A DNA stretch of 64,000 nucleotides. Origin: an uncultured Bacteroidales bacterium. Its GTDB lineage: Bacteria > Bacteroidota > Bacteroidia > Bacteroidales > F082. The notes below the pieces were generated by a model that was not told the DNA's origin, ran no database searches, and was given only the letters and a program-made list of their open reading frames with translations. Location of the stretch: positions 31,850 through 95,849 of the forward strand of contig ONKQ01000003.1 of the NCBI GenBank assembly GCA_900318465.1, written 5' to 3'. The translations under genes and the position numbers were made by a program. This document shows positions 35,865 to 44,804 of this stretch, piece after piece (within the stretch, counting starts at the first letter, position 1; the number at the start of each line of letters is the position of its first letter).

Positions 35865-36767
35865 ATGAAGAGAATCCTTTTATTGTTGGCCTTGGCTTTG
35901 ACGATGGTGGCTTGTGGCCAAAAAGAAGATAAGCAAGGGGAACAAACCGAAGAAAAAAAGGTCATCATTCCTCCCGGAATGCCCGTTGCGCCGACGTCAC
36001 CGACTTTACAAAATACAGAACTCACCTTGGAGCCAAACACTTCTAATCACGACCCGCAGCAGCCCGTGTTGAAGATTGAGGAAGGAAAGCCGTTGGATTT
36101 GTCCCAGCTGATGGGTGAGCGCAAGTCTTTCGGAGAACAAGTGACTGCACAGATTGACACCGTGCGCTACTTGGCCAACGAAGGCAATGCCGACTACCAA
36201 TATCTTTATGGTGCAAGCTTCGAGAATGGCTGGGGTGTGAAAGAGGATGCCAAGCAAGCCATGACGTGGTATCGCAAGGCCGCCGACCAGAAACAAAAAG
36301 CGGCATATAATGCTATAGGCAATTTATATCGCACGGGCAATGGCGTAAACACTGACGCCAAGGAAGCCTTGCGTTGGTATCGGTTGGGTGCCGAAGCCGG
36401 TGATGCCCAAGCCATGCTCAACGTGGGCAATTGCTACTTCTACGGCATGGGAACGACGAAAAACGTGGCTGAGGCAGCACAATGGTGGCAACGTGCGGCT
36501 GAGGGTAATAACATCTATGCCCAATCGCAAATGGGCGACTGCTATCTTTACGGTCTCGGGGTGGAGCAGAACATGGGCAAGGCGGCGGAGTACTACATCA
36601 AGGCGGCTGATGCCAATGTTGCCAATGCACAATACCGCCTCGGTCTCCTTTATTATTACGGACAAGGCGTAGAAGCAGACCGCACCCACGCCAAACTGCT
36701 CCTACAGAAAGCCCGCGACGGTGGCGAAAAGGAAGCACAGGATTTTTTGGAGAAGAATTTTAAATGA
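35865..36767 (+). CDS. Sel1-repeat lipoprotein
   Basis: This 300-aa protein has a lipoprotein signal (TMVACGQ, Cys17), a low-complexity linker with many Pro, Thr and Glu to about residue 100, and five Sel1 (TPR-like) repeats of 36 residues, such as AAYNAIGNLYRTGNGVNTDA and AQSQMGDCYLYGLGVEQNMG. Such proteins are adaptors for protein-protein contacts, anchored here in a membrane. Partner unknown. It stands alone; a long hairpin follows the stop. Confidence 0.9.
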   Translation: MKRILLLLALALTMVACGQKEDKQGEQTEEKKVIIPPGMPVAPTSPTLQNTELTLEPNTSNHDPQQPVLKIEEGKPLDLSQLMGERKSFGEQVTAQIDTVRYLANEGNADYQYLYGASFENGWGVKEDAKQAMTWYRKAADQKQKAAYNAIGNLYRTGNGVNTDAKEALRWYRLGAEAGDAQAMLNVGNCYFYGMGTTKNVAEAAQWWQRAAEGNNIYAQSQMGDCYLYGLGVEQNMGKAAEYYIKAADANVANAQYRLGLLYYYGQGVEADRTHAKLLLQKARDGGEKEAQDFLEKNFK

Positions 36768-36818
36768 TAAGCAGGGATTCCCCTTTCGGGGAACGGAGAA
36801 GCCTCTCAATATAAAATT

Positions 36819-36865
36819 GCGGCGGTAAGAAGCACTACTTGTTTTGTAGTGGTTCTTACCGCCGC
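36819..36865. terminator. Long bidirectional hairpin between convergent genes
   Basis: Arms of 20 bases (36819-36838 and 36846-36865) pair at 19 of 20 positions, with a 7-base loop TTGTTTT. It lies between the Sel1 gene and the convergent ROK gene and probably stops both transcripts. Confidence 0.75.
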
Positions 36866-36909
36866 TGTCTTATTATTGCGGGTCTCCCCCTCAATGGGAA
36901 TCTCTCATT

Positions 36910-37857
36910 TTACGCTTTAGTCAAAGCCGCAGCGCCAAGGATGGCTGCATCGTTGTCGGGCAGTTCGGAAACGCGAACCTCCACGCTACCGTCGTAAACG
37001 AAACACAGGTGCTTTTTGAACGACTCGCGCGCAGGCTTCAGCAACACGTCGCCCGCCTTGACGGGGCCTCCCATCAGGAAAACGGCTTCGGGGCCACTGA
37101 ATGCCACCGCGTTGGCCATCGCAATGCCTAACCAATACCCGGTTTTCTCAAACACCATCAACGCTAATGGGTCGCCGTCGTTGGCGGCATCACCCACCAT
37201 CTTGCTCGTAATCTTCTCAGGATCAACGTGCGATAGCGGGCCGTCGTAGCTTGGCATGGCTTCAAGCATTTCAAGCGTAGTGCATCGGATGCCCGTTGCC
37301 GACGTATAAGTCTCCAAGCATCCCTTCCGTCCGCAGCCGCAGGGACGGCCTTCGGGAATGAGGATGGCGTGGCCCAATTCGCCCGCGCCGCCGGTCTTGC
37401 CATGCACCAGCTTGCCGTCAACCACAATGCCGCTGCCCACACCCGTGCCAAGGGTGAACATCACGAAATGCCTCATGCCTTTGGCACCGCCATAAACCAA
37501 CTCGCCGTATGCGGCAGCATTGGCGTCGTTTGAAACCACCACAGGCGCATCCAAATGCTCGTGAAAAAGCTTCGGCAAGTCGATGACACCCTTAAAATTG
37601 AGGTTGGTGGCGTTCTCGATGCAGCCCGTGTAGAAATTGCCTGCCGGAGCTGCAATGCCGATGCCGTCGATGGCTTCCACTTTGTTTTCTGCCATCAGCA
37701 TCTTGATTTTGGAGCAAATATCGGCCACATAAACCTTTGCGTCAAGATATTCGTTGGTGTGAAGGTTTTTCTTGTCCATGCAAAGGCCGTCGTCGCGCAC
37801 CAGTCCGATGTCGGTGTTGGTGCCGCCTATGTCAATGCCTATGGAATATGTGCTCAT
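36910..37857 (-). CDS. ROK-family sugar kinase, probably glucokinase
   Basis: This 315-aa protein has the ATP phosphate-binding DIGGTNTDIGLV (9-20), the catalytic Asp111 in VVSNDANAAAYGE, and the ROK zinc site with His163 and Cys173/175/180 (CGCGRKGC). It phosphorylates a hexose, probably glucose, with ATP; specificity cannot be proven from sequence. No DNA-binding domain is present, so it is a kinase, not a ROK repressor. It is the last gene of a run after pheS (23-base gap). Confidence 0.9.
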   Translation of the reverse strand: MSTYSIGIDIGGTNTDIGLVRDDGLCMDKKNLHTNEYLDAKVYVADICSKIKMLMAENKVEAIDGIGIAAPAGNFYTGCIENATNLNFKGVIDLPKLFHEHLDAPVVVSNDANAAAYGELVYGGAKGMRHFVMFTLGTGVGSGIVVDGKLVHGKTGGAGELGHAILIPEGRPCGCGRKGCLETYTSATGIRCTTLEMLEAMPSYDGPLSHVDPEKITSKMVGDAANDGDPLALMVFEKTGYWLGIAMANAVAFSGPEAVFLMGGPVKAGDVLLKPARESFKKHLCFVYDGSVEVRVSELPDNDAAILGAAALTKA

Positions 37858-37880
37858 GTCTTTAGGTTTTTGATGCGTGA

Positions 37881-38912
37881 TTATGCAAGTTCAAATTGTT
37901 CGAGGAAACGCAGGTCGTTCTCGAAGAAGAGACGCAGGTCGTTGATGCCGTATTTCAGCATGGCGATGCGTTCCACACCCATGCCAAAGGCAAATCCTGT
38001 GTATTTCTCAGGGTCGATGCCGCTGGCGATGAGGATGTTGGGGTCGCACATGCCACAGCCAAGGATTTCAACCCATCCTGTGTGTTTGCAAATATTGCAG
38101 CCCTTGCCACCGCAGATGTTGCACGAGATGTCCATCTCAGCCGATGTCTCAGTGAAGGGGAAATAGGACGGGCGGAAACGCACTTTGGTGCCCTCGCCGA
38201 AGAACTCTTGCACGAAGTGGTAAAGCGTCTGTTTCAAGTCGGCAAAGGAAACACCCTCGTCGATGTAAAGGCCTTCAATCTGGTGGAAGATGCAGTGGGC
38301 GCGTGCCGAAATGGCCTCGTTGCGGAACACACGACCCGGGGCGATGATGCGGATGGGCGGTTGCTTCTTCTCCATGGCGCGCACCTGGACGCTGGAAGTA
38401 TGGGTGCGTAGCAGGATGTCGGTGGGCTTGTTTTCGTTGGGGTCTTTCTGGATGAAGAAGGTGTCCTGCATGTCGCGGGCCGGGTGGTCGAGGGCGAAGT
38501 TCAAGGCAGTGAACACATGGTAGTCGTCTTCAATCTCCGGACCTTCGGCAATGGTGAAGCCAAGATGCTCGAAAATCTCGTTGATGTCGCGCCTGACGAT
38601 GGAGAGAGGGTGTCTGCCTCCTCGCATCTCGTTGGCGGGCATACTCATGTCGAAGCCGGCATCGTTGCTGTTCTGGCTCTCAAACTTTTGCAGTTGCTCT
38701 TCCACCTTGTCTTGCACGGTGTTTTTCAGTTCGTTGAGCAACATGCCCATCTCCTTTCGCAATTCGGGGGCTACGCTCTTGAAGTCGGCAAACAGGCCAG
38801 GAATCACGCCTTTCTTGCTCAAAAATGTGATGCGGAATTCCTCCAAGGCTTCTTTGTTATTGGCCTGGAACTCACGCACTTGCTTTAATATGTCTTCGAT
38901 TTTTTCTTTCAT
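37881..38912 (-). CDS. pheS: Phenylalanyl-tRNA synthetase alpha subunit
   Basis: This 343-aa class II subunit joins with PheT to charge tRNA-Phe. The coiled N-terminal part (residues 1-90) binds tRNA; motif 2 is FRNEAISARAHCIFHQIEG and motif 3 is AFGMGVERIAML. Length is normal. pheT is not adjacent, as is common in Bacteroidota. It lies 12 bases after the cyclophilin gene. Confidence 0.96.
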   Translation of the reverse strand: MKEKIEDILKQVREFQANNKEALEEFRITFLSKKGVIPGLFADFKSVAPELRKEMGMLLNELKNTVQDKVEEQLQKFESQNSNDAGFDMSMPANEMRGGRHPLSIVRRDINEIFEHLGFTIAEGPEIEDDYHVFTALNFALDHPARDMQDTFFIQKDPNENKPTDILLRTHTSSVQVRAMEKKQPPIRIIAPGRVFRNEAISARAHCIFHQIEGLYIDEGVSFADLKQTLYHFVQEFFGEGTKVRFRPSYFPFTETSAEMDISCNICGGKGCNICKHTGWVEILGCGMCDPNILIASGIDPEKYTGFAFGMGVERIAMLKYGINDLRLFFENDLRFLEQFELA

Positions 38913-38924
38913 GGGATGTAACGA

Positions 38925-39620
38925 TTAATTGCAGCAACTTTTTGTGTCGCCTTTTTTCTCGCAGTTTTTCTCACAGCCTTTCCCGTTGTCGACGGTGATG
39001 GAAATGATGGTGACAGGCTCGACGGGGACATCCATATTGCCCGTTTTCACCGCAGCAATCTTGTCGACAATATCCAAGCCTTCAGTCACTTCACCGAACA
39101 CGGTATAGTCGCCATCAAGGTGGGGCGAGCCGCCCGTGGTTTGATAAGCCTGACGCTGGCGGGCAGAGAACACCTTGCCTGAACGACTCTCATACATGTT
39201 AAGCCAGTTTTCATCAAACTTCTTGCCCTGAACGATGTAGAACTGCGAGCCGCTTGAGGCCTTTTTGGGATTCACTTGGTCGGGTTGGCGGGCAGCAGCC
39301 AAGGCACCTTTCTTGTGGAAATGGGTGTCTTTGATTTCGGCGGGAATGGTGTAGCCCGGGTCGAGGCGACCGTCTTTGTTTTGTCCGCCTTGAATCATGA
39401 ACTCTCTGATGACGCGGTGGAAAGGCGAGCCGTTGTACCAGCCTTCGTTGACCAATTTGATGAAGTTGTCACGGTGCAATGGGGTGTCATTGTAAAGCTT
39501 GGCTTTGATGGTACCCATGCTGGTCTTAATGGTGACGATAGTTTCTTTCTCTGTGTTTTTCTGTTGTGCCGAGCAGGTCAGTCCTGCAAGAACGAGAACG
39601 GCGATGATTAATTTTTTCAT
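38925..39620 (-). CDS. Exported cyclophilin-type peptidyl-prolyl isomerase
   Basis: This 231-aa protein has an N-terminal signal (VLVLAGLTCSAQ, possibly a lipobox with Cys16), then a cyclophilin domain: FHRVIREFMIQGG, FSARQRQAYQTTGG and FGEVTEGLDIVDKIA. It helps proline isomerisation during folding of exported proteins. The C-terminal tail is odd: it has five cysteines in the last 17 residues (GCEKNCEKKGDTKSCCN), which could bind metal or form disulphides. It lies between DUF4270 and pheS genes. Confidence 0.9.
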   Translation of the reverse strand: MKKLIIAVLVLAGLTCSAQQKNTEKETIVTIKTSMGTIKAKLYNDTPLHRDNFIKLVNEGWYNGSPFHRVIREFMIQGGQNKDGRLDPGYTIPAEIKDTHFHKKGALAAARQPDQVNPKKASSGSQFYIVQGKKFDENWLNMYESRSGKVFSARQRQAYQTTGGSPHLDGDYTVFGEVTEGLDIVDKIAAVKTGNMDVPVEPVTIISITVDNGKGCEKNCEKKGDTKSCCN

Positions 39621-39632
39621 ATTAAACTTATT

Positions 39633-40982
39633 TTATTCATTTACAATAGAATATGTTACTTCCAAACGTAAGTTGTCGGTTACCATGTCAGGCCCGTTGA
39701 CCACAAGGCGATGGGCATTGTAGCCGCCACCGTTGATGCCAAGGCTCAGTCCGTAGGGTTTTTGGTTACCGCTGCTAACCAAGTCTTGAATGTATTTCGA
39801 GATGCGGAAGAAAGCGCTGTGGCTGTTCGAGTTGTAGCTGCCGCCGAAATAGCTGGTGCCTTCCTGATAGTCAGGGAGTATCGCGGTGGAGCCGGAGGCG
39901 TTGAACATCACTAACGATAAAGTTCTGGGCTCGGTGAAGACCGTAGTGTCAACTATCGCAGCAGGCACGATGAGCTTGGCCTCGTTGATGACGATGTGGC
40001 AGCCTTCGGAGAGGGTGTCGTTCCAATGGGAGAGGGTGGGGAAGGTGATTTTGGTCTTCACGCCGCCCATGGTCTGGAGATAAACCCGTTGCTGGCCTAA
40101 GATGGTGTCGCCATCAACCACTTGGCTGATGAAGTCGGGGTCGCCTTGCGTGTAGTCGTGGGTGATTTGGTTGAAATAGGTGTCGTTGGAGGTGACGTAA
40201 TAGTCGTAGCGATGCGCCCTCTCGGGATTATCGGAGTTGTGGTAGTAGAGTTGCAGCACGGTATAGCTGTTGTTGGTCAGGTTGAGGTAGCTGACGCTGC
40301 CGTTGCCCGCAGGCGGGTCGCATTTCAGGCAGAGGCCAAGAAAATGTTGCTTGAAGATTTCAGGGTCTCTGTAGGCTGTGCTGTCAAGCCCCATCAGCAG
40401 GTCGCCCAAGCTGTTGTTCAACGGGATTCGGATGATGGGTTGAGCGAGGGTATCGGTTCCGATGACGTGACTTTTTGTTCGGGGATATGGCCGAAATTGG
40501 TAGCCGTTGGCATAGTCGATGTTTTCAAGGGCCACTTCTGTGTAATTGTAATAGCTCGAATCACTTATGAGTGCGTCGGCCAGCTCGTAGGCATGAACGG
40601 TTTGCCAAGTGGTGGTGTCGCCGTAATAACCTGTGAGATAGAGTTGCAGCACAATGGAATCAACCGTTGGATTGTTGCCAAAGTTTTGGCCAGCCGACGA
40701 GAAACGAAACTGTGTGCAAAAACCAGCCTGACTAAGGCCAAAAATGGGGTCGTCCATGCTGCCCAGCAGGGCATTGGAGACGTTTTTGGTTCCGACGGAG
40801 TCGAGGTAAGAGTGGCAAACCAATTCAACGTCGTTGGTGTGGTAGGTGCTGATATAGTCGTCGTCTGAAATCAGGCCGTTGCCGATGGTCTCTGGCGACT
40901 TCTTGCAAGCCGCAAAAGCCAAAGCCAACGCGCCAATCATTAACGCGGTTCGGAAAAGAACGGTCGAATGATGTGTTTTCAT
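39633..40982 (-). CDS. DUF4270 lipoprotein
   Basis: This 449-aa protein has a lipoprotein signal (ALAFAACKK, Cys26) and a mostly beta structure of the DUF4270 family: start PETIGNGLISDDDY, then LGSMDDPIFG and VDSIVLQLYLTGYYGDT. The family is confined to Bacteroidota and unstudied; a surface or outer-membrane place is likely. The gene follows a GT5-like gene by 47 bases, a gene pair I know from other Bacteroidales. Confidence 0.85.
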   Translation of the reverse strand: MKTHHSTVLFRTALMIGALALAFAACKKSPETIGNGLISDDDYISTYHTNDVELVCHSYLDSVGTKNVSNALLGSMDDPIFGLSQAGFCTQFRFSSAGQNFGNNPTVDSIVLQLYLTGYYGDTTTWQTVHAYELADALISDSSYYNYTEVALENIDYANGYQFRPYPRTKSHVIGTDTLAQPIIRIPLNNSLGDLLMGLDSTAYRDPEIFKQHFLGLCLKCDPPAGNGSVSYLNLTNNSYTVLQLYYHNSDNPERAHRYDYYVTSNDTYFNQITHDYTQGDPDFISQVVDGDTILGQQRVYLQTMGGVKTKITFPTLSHWNDTLSEGCHIVINEAKLIVPAAIVDTTVFTEPRTLSLVMFNASGSTAILPDYQEGTSYFGGSYNSNSHSAFFRISKYIQDLVSSGNQKPYGLSLGINGGGYNAHRLVVNGPDMVTDNLRLEVTYSIVNE

Positions 40983-41029
40983 CGCTTATTCAATGTTTGA
41001 TTGGGAATAATAACTCGAAAAGTGTCGTG

Positions 41030-41848
41030 TTATTGTTTAGGCTCCATGAAGCTTTCGTAGAACTCGTTGTAAGCCTTGGCATAGTTTTCGTCACCTTGAT
41101 AGGACAGAACGGGTTTCTTGCAGTCTTTCAGATAGGCTTCAACCTGAGGATGGATGTGTTCGCTGCCGATGATGAGGCCGTCGGCATAGTCGATGGCGGC
41201 CTTGGTGAGGGTGAGGTAATTGGCTTCCTTGAAGGGCTTGAGGTCTTTGGCGCCTATGCCCGGCACTTTCATCTTCTTCTCGAAACCTGGGCGGAACATT
41301 TCATCAAAAGCGTCGTCGTAGATGGAATAAATGATTTTCGAGTCGCTGTACAAGGGATTGTCTTTCACTGAGGTGGCGCGTTTCAGGTAGAGCGGCATCA
41401 GGGCCGAGAGCCAGCCGTTGCAGTGGATGATGTCGGGCGACCAGTTGAGTTTCTTCACCGTTTCGATGACGCCGCGCGAGAAGAACACACAGCGGAAGTC
41501 GTTGTCCTCGCAAAAAACGCCATTCTCATCGCGCATCAAGAACTTCTTTTTCGTGAAGAAATCGTCGTTGTCGATGAAATAAATCTGCATCCTTGCCTTT
41601 TGAATGGAGGCCACCTTGATGATTAGGGGATGGTCGGTGTCGTTGATGATGAGGTTCATTCCCGAGAGGCGGATCACTTCATGCAGTTGGTTGCGGCGCT
41701 CGTTGATGGTGCCGTAGCGTGGCATGAAGATGCGCACTTCCTTACCGCTCTCTTGCGTGGCTTGGGGCAGGTGTCGACCGATGAGGCTCATCTGCGTTTC
41801 AGGCAGATACGGGGTGATTTCTTGGTGGACGAAAAGTACTCTTGTCAT
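41030..41848 (-). CDS. GT5-like protein (N-terminal domain of glycogen/starch synthase only)
   Basis: I place the start at the ATG at 41848 (272 aa; MTRVLFVHQEITPYLPET), because the -7 box lies at 41883-41876, inside the longer possible frame that reaches 41905. The protein matches only the N-terminal Rossmann domain of GlgA (GT5): PRYGTINERRNQLHEVIRL, and PDIIHCNGWLSALMPLYL. The C-terminal GT domain that completes the active site is missing, as in the usual Bacteroides protein of this size. Catalysis is therefore uncertain. Confidence 0.82.
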   Translation of the reverse strand: MTRVLFVHQEITPYLPETQMSLIGRHLPQATQESGKEVRIFMPRYGTINERRNQLHEVIRLSGMNLIINDTDHPLIIKVASIQKARMQIYFIDNDDFFTKKKFLMRDENGVFCEDNDFRCVFFSRGVIETVKKLNWSPDIIHCNGWLSALMPLYLKRATSVKDNPLYSDSKIIYSIYDDAFDEMFRPGFEKKMKVPGIGAKDLKPFKEANYLTLTKAAIDYADGLIIGSEHIHPQVEAYLKDCKKPVLSYQGDENYAKAYNEFYESFMEPKQ

Positions 41849-41875
41849 GTTGTATGTTCCTTCAGTTTTGAAGAG

Positions 41876-41883
41876 CAAAGTTA
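41876..41883 (-). promoter_or_regulatory. -7 box of the GT5-like/DUF4270 operon
   Basis: The minus strand reads TAACTTTG. It is 28 bases before the chosen ATG and rules out the upstream start. Confidence 0.6.
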
Positions 41884-42090
41884 CGAAAAAAATCCGAAAC
41901 AGCAAGAAAAAATTTACAATTTGTTGATTTTCAGTTTTTCAACTACGGCCAGTCACCAATGGCAAATAGCCCACTTTGGCAAAAAAACCATGTGTCTCCC
42001 ACTATGCGTGAAACAAGCCATAAACTTCCAGCCATAATCCATCAGCCAACAATTAAACAATTAAATACTTCCACAATCAACAATAATCAC

Positions 42091-42098
42091 TACCTTTG
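42091..42098 (+). promoter_or_regulatory. -7 box of meaB
   Basis: TACCTTTG lies 21 bases before the ATG at 42120 and rules out a TTG start at 42096, which would sit in the promoter. Confidence 0.6.
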
Positions 42099-42119
42099 CA
42101 AAATCAAATCGCAGCCGCC

Positions 42120-43235
42120 ATGGAATACGAACACTTTGAAAATCAAGAGCACGAATGGGAATCGAACCTCAAGGTCACCGAGGGAGTCGACGGGCCTATC
42201 CAAGTCAACCCCAACGCTTTGGAACGCATGAAACGCAACCAACAGCAGCTCATGCCGTTGGACTGGTATGTTGAAGGCATCCTCAAAGGCGACCGCGTGA
42301 CGCTGAGCAAGGCTATCACCTTGGTTGAGAGTGCCTTGCCCAAGCATCAGGACTTGGCACAACAAATCATCGCCGCCTGCCTGCCCCATGCGGGAAGGGC
42401 CTTGCGATTGGGCATTACGGGCGTTCCGGGCGCGGGCAAAAGCACCTTCATCGAGGCTTTGGGCGTACATTTGTGTGACAAAGGACAAAAACTCGCCGTC
42501 CTCGCCATCGACCCTTCGAGCCAACGCTCCAAAGGCAGCATCTTGGGCGACAAGACCCGCATGGAGAGCCTTTCGGTGCATCCCAACGCCTACATCCGTC
42601 CTTCGGCCTCGGCGGGCACATTGGGTGGCGTAGCACGAAAGACAAGAGAAACGATAATCCTTTGCGAAGCAGCGGGTTATGACACCATTTTCGTGGAAAC
42701 CGTAGGCGTGGGCCAGTCGGAAACGGCGGTACATTCGATGGTCGATTTCTTCCTCCTTATATTAATCAGCGGTGCCGGCGACGAGCTCCAAGGCATCAAG
42801 CGCGGCATCATGGAAATGGCCGACGGCATAGCGGTGAACAAGGCCGACGGCGACAATGTGATGCGTGCCAACCGTGCCGCCGCCGAATGTCGCAACGCGC
42901 TCCATCTCTTCCCCTTGCCCGAATCGGGACAAGAGACCAAGGTGCTGACTTGCTCCGCCCTGACGGGCTTCCAAATCGACGAAGTCTGGCAGATGGTGGC
43001 CGACCACGTCCAAGCCATCCGCGACAACGGCTATCTTTATAGGAAACGCGCCCAACAGGACGTGCAGATGATGTACGACTCGATGGACAGTGCCTTGAAA
43101 AACGATTTCTACCAAAACCAACTTGTTTCCGACCTTCTCCCCTTGGTCGAAAGCGACGTGCGCGGCCAGCGGATGAGTGCGTATATTGGTGCGCAGAAGT
43201 TGTTGGATGCTTATTTTAATATGCTGAAAAGATAG
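42120..43235 (+). CDS. meaB: Methylmalonyl-CoA mutase-associated GTPase MeaB (ArgK family)
   Basis: This 371-aa G3E GTPase has Walker A GVPGAGKS (101-108), the following LAVLAIDPSSQRSKGSILGD, ETVGVGQSE (switch) and NKADGD (base specificity). It protects and reloads the cobalamin enzyme methylmalonyl-CoA mutase, used in Bacteroidales propionate formation. The N-terminus is about 30-40 residues longer than I expect for ArgK. The mutase genes are not next to it. A cluster of short repeats follows its stop. Confidence 0.93.
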   Translation: MEYEHFENQEHEWESNLKVTEGVDGPIQVNPNALERMKRNQQQLMPLDWYVEGILKGDRVTLSKAITLVESALPKHQDLAQQIIAACLPHAGRALRLGITGVPGAGKSTFIEALGVHLCDKGQKLAVLAIDPSSQRSKGSILGDKTRMESLSVHPNAYIRPSASAGTLGGVARKTRETIILCEAAGYDTIFVETVGVGQSETAVHSMVDFFLLILISGAGDELQGIKRGIMEMADGIAVNKADGDNVMRANRAAAECRNALHLFPLPESGQETKVLTCSALTGFQIDEVWQMVADHVQAIRDNGYLYRKRAQQDVQMMYDSMDSALKNDFYQNQLVSDLLPLVESDVRGQRMSAYIGAQKLLDAYFNMLKR

Positions 43236-43460
43236 CGATTTTGTCGGAAACTCGGTTTTTATACCCACTTTCCGACAAATTTTGATACCTAATTTTGTCG
43301 GAAACTTGATTTTTTTTGGAGAAAACAACAAAGAAGTGCTGCCCGATGAATGACCTTTTTTGGTGAGTTGAGTTTAGGATGTTTGTTTTAATATGCTGAA
43401 ACGACAATTCCGGAATTTTGTGATAATTTTGCCAAAAAATATCGGAATTTTGTGATTAAT
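43236..43460. repeat. Cluster of short direct and inverted repeats behind meaB
   Basis: ATTTTGTCGGAAACT occurs at 43239-43253 and 43292-43306; TTTCCGACAAAT (inverted) is at 43269-43280. CGGAATTTTGTGAT occurs at 43411-43424 and 43443-43456 (32-base period). TTTTAATATGCTGAAA from the end of meaB is repeated at about 43386-43401. No gene is supported here, and the 353-base gap up to 43588 otherwise holds only a hairpin. Confidence 0.75.
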
Positions 43461-43544
43461 AGTATACAAATTGTTGTAAATCAGATATATTTGATGATTA
43501 TTCCATGGTTACAACTCAAGTTGTGCATAAACCAGCGGAATCTT

Positions 43545-43574
43545 TCAAAAATGCAGTATGAACCGCATTTTTGA
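43545..43574 (-). terminator. Hairpin behind the restriction endonuclease gene
   Basis: TCAAAAATGC (43545-43554) pairs perfectly with GCATTTTTGA (43565-43574), 15 bases past the stop codon on the minus strand. The stem itself ends in a T-rich arm. Confidence 0.55.
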
Positions 43575-43588
43575 GAAACGCAATGTAC

Positions 43589-44800
43589 TTATTCTTTTGC
43601 AAAAGTATAAATTTCACTTTCAGGAAAAAGAAGCGGTCTTGATGTCTTTCCTATCTTGAACGAATACACATCACCACCACTATTTCGAGCAAGGAGGAAA
43701 TCAACAGTTATCTTGCCTTGTTCAAGAAGTATGTCAAATTGCGATAGTATAGGGTTCTTTGTATGTTCAATGCTCGTGACACGGAAATACTCTCGCCCAC
43801 TTTCTGTCCGGCTTTCAACATCTATCCAAAATGTTTCTCGGTGTTTGGTCAATAAACGTTGGTGTAAGTCCAATAGTTTCCAAGCAGCCACATCATTTTT
43901 TTTCTTGTATGTTCCATCAGCTAAAAGTTCACTGTCATACTCATTAGCTTCTAACCAACTTTTTCCATATTCAACACACAGTCCTAATCCTTGTGGATTT
44001 GGCTTTAATGAAGACAATGTAACATGCAAACATTTATGGTCATATCCATAAGGAATATAACCATACGCTTCAACAATTTGCTTACTGCTTTTTAATCGGC
44101 TAATATCCCAATTTGGTATTTGAGTAAACAAGTTACTACGCACACGTGCTTTCTCTCGACCGCTTTTCAGTTCTATTCCTTTGTAGTCTGGAGTTTTGTC
44201 GGTATTCATCGGTATGCCCAATTGGTGCTCAACCTCTCGACCAATACCTGTATCGGCTAATATGGTGGTAGGAATCCAGTCACTCATACGGTCGCGTATC
44301 AAGCCAAGTAATTCATCAGAAACCGATGTGGCAAGGTTGTGAATAGAATTTATAAGATCCTTTATTGGATTGTTGATATTTGAATTATAAGATGCAGCAA
44401 TGTCAACTTGAGTGAGGTTGATAACATACAGTACACCACTATAAGCAATAAGGGAAAATATTTCGTCAGCATTGGTATAGTTGCCGATACCATAAACCCA
44501 CATACGAGGGTCGCCGTTTTTCGTCACAGGTCGGTAGAGTGAAGTTTGGGTCTTGAATACCCCCATTGCGGTAAGAATACAGGTGTCAATCATTCTTTTG
44601 TTTTCTTGTCCTTGGAGCTGATTCTCATAGTCATGGACACCTTTTTCAAGAAAATAGGCTCGAACAGGAGCAGTAGCGTCAAGTATACTTTTCCTTAATC
44701 CTGTTTCTGTGACTTGTATAGTTGCATATTGCACCTGTTTGTTGACAAGAAATTGTACATTGCAACGCTCGAATGCGTTAAAGTCTCGCATGTGTATCAT
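43589..44800 (-). CDS. Type II restriction endonuclease, MvaI/BcnI family
   Basis: This 403-aa protein carries the MvaI/BcnI-type core: GIGREVEHQLGIPMNTDKTP, then Asp205, Glu210 and Lys212 (PDYKGIELKSGR), fitting the D-ExK site of these monomeric enzymes. MvaI cuts at CCWGG and BcnI at CCSGG; the site of this enzyme is not known. The N-terminal 170 residues are extra and may be a regulatory or DNA-binding part. It follows the methyltransferase gene by 4 bases. AT-richer than neighbours, which suggests transfer. Confidence 0.85.
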   Translation of the reverse strand: MIHMRDFNAFERCNVQFLVNKQVQYATIQVTETGLRKSILDATAPVRAYFLEKGVHDYENQLQGQENKRMIDTCILTAMGVFKTQTSLYRPVTKNGDPRMWVYGIGNYTNADEIFSLIAYSGVLYVINLTQVDIAASYNSNINNPIKDLINSIHNLATSVSDELLGLIRDRMSDWIPTTILADTGIGREVEHQLGIPMNTDKTPDYKGIELKSGREKARVRSNLFTQIPNWDISRLKSSKQIVEAYGYIPYGYDHKCLHVTLSSLKPNPQGLGLCVEYGKSWLEANEYDSELLADGTYKKKNDVAAWKLLDLHQRLLTKHRETFWIDVESRTESGREYFRVTSIEHTKNPILSQFDILLEQGKITVDFLLARNSGGDVYSFKIGKTSRPLLFPESEIYTFAKE

Positions 44801-44804
44801 AGTC

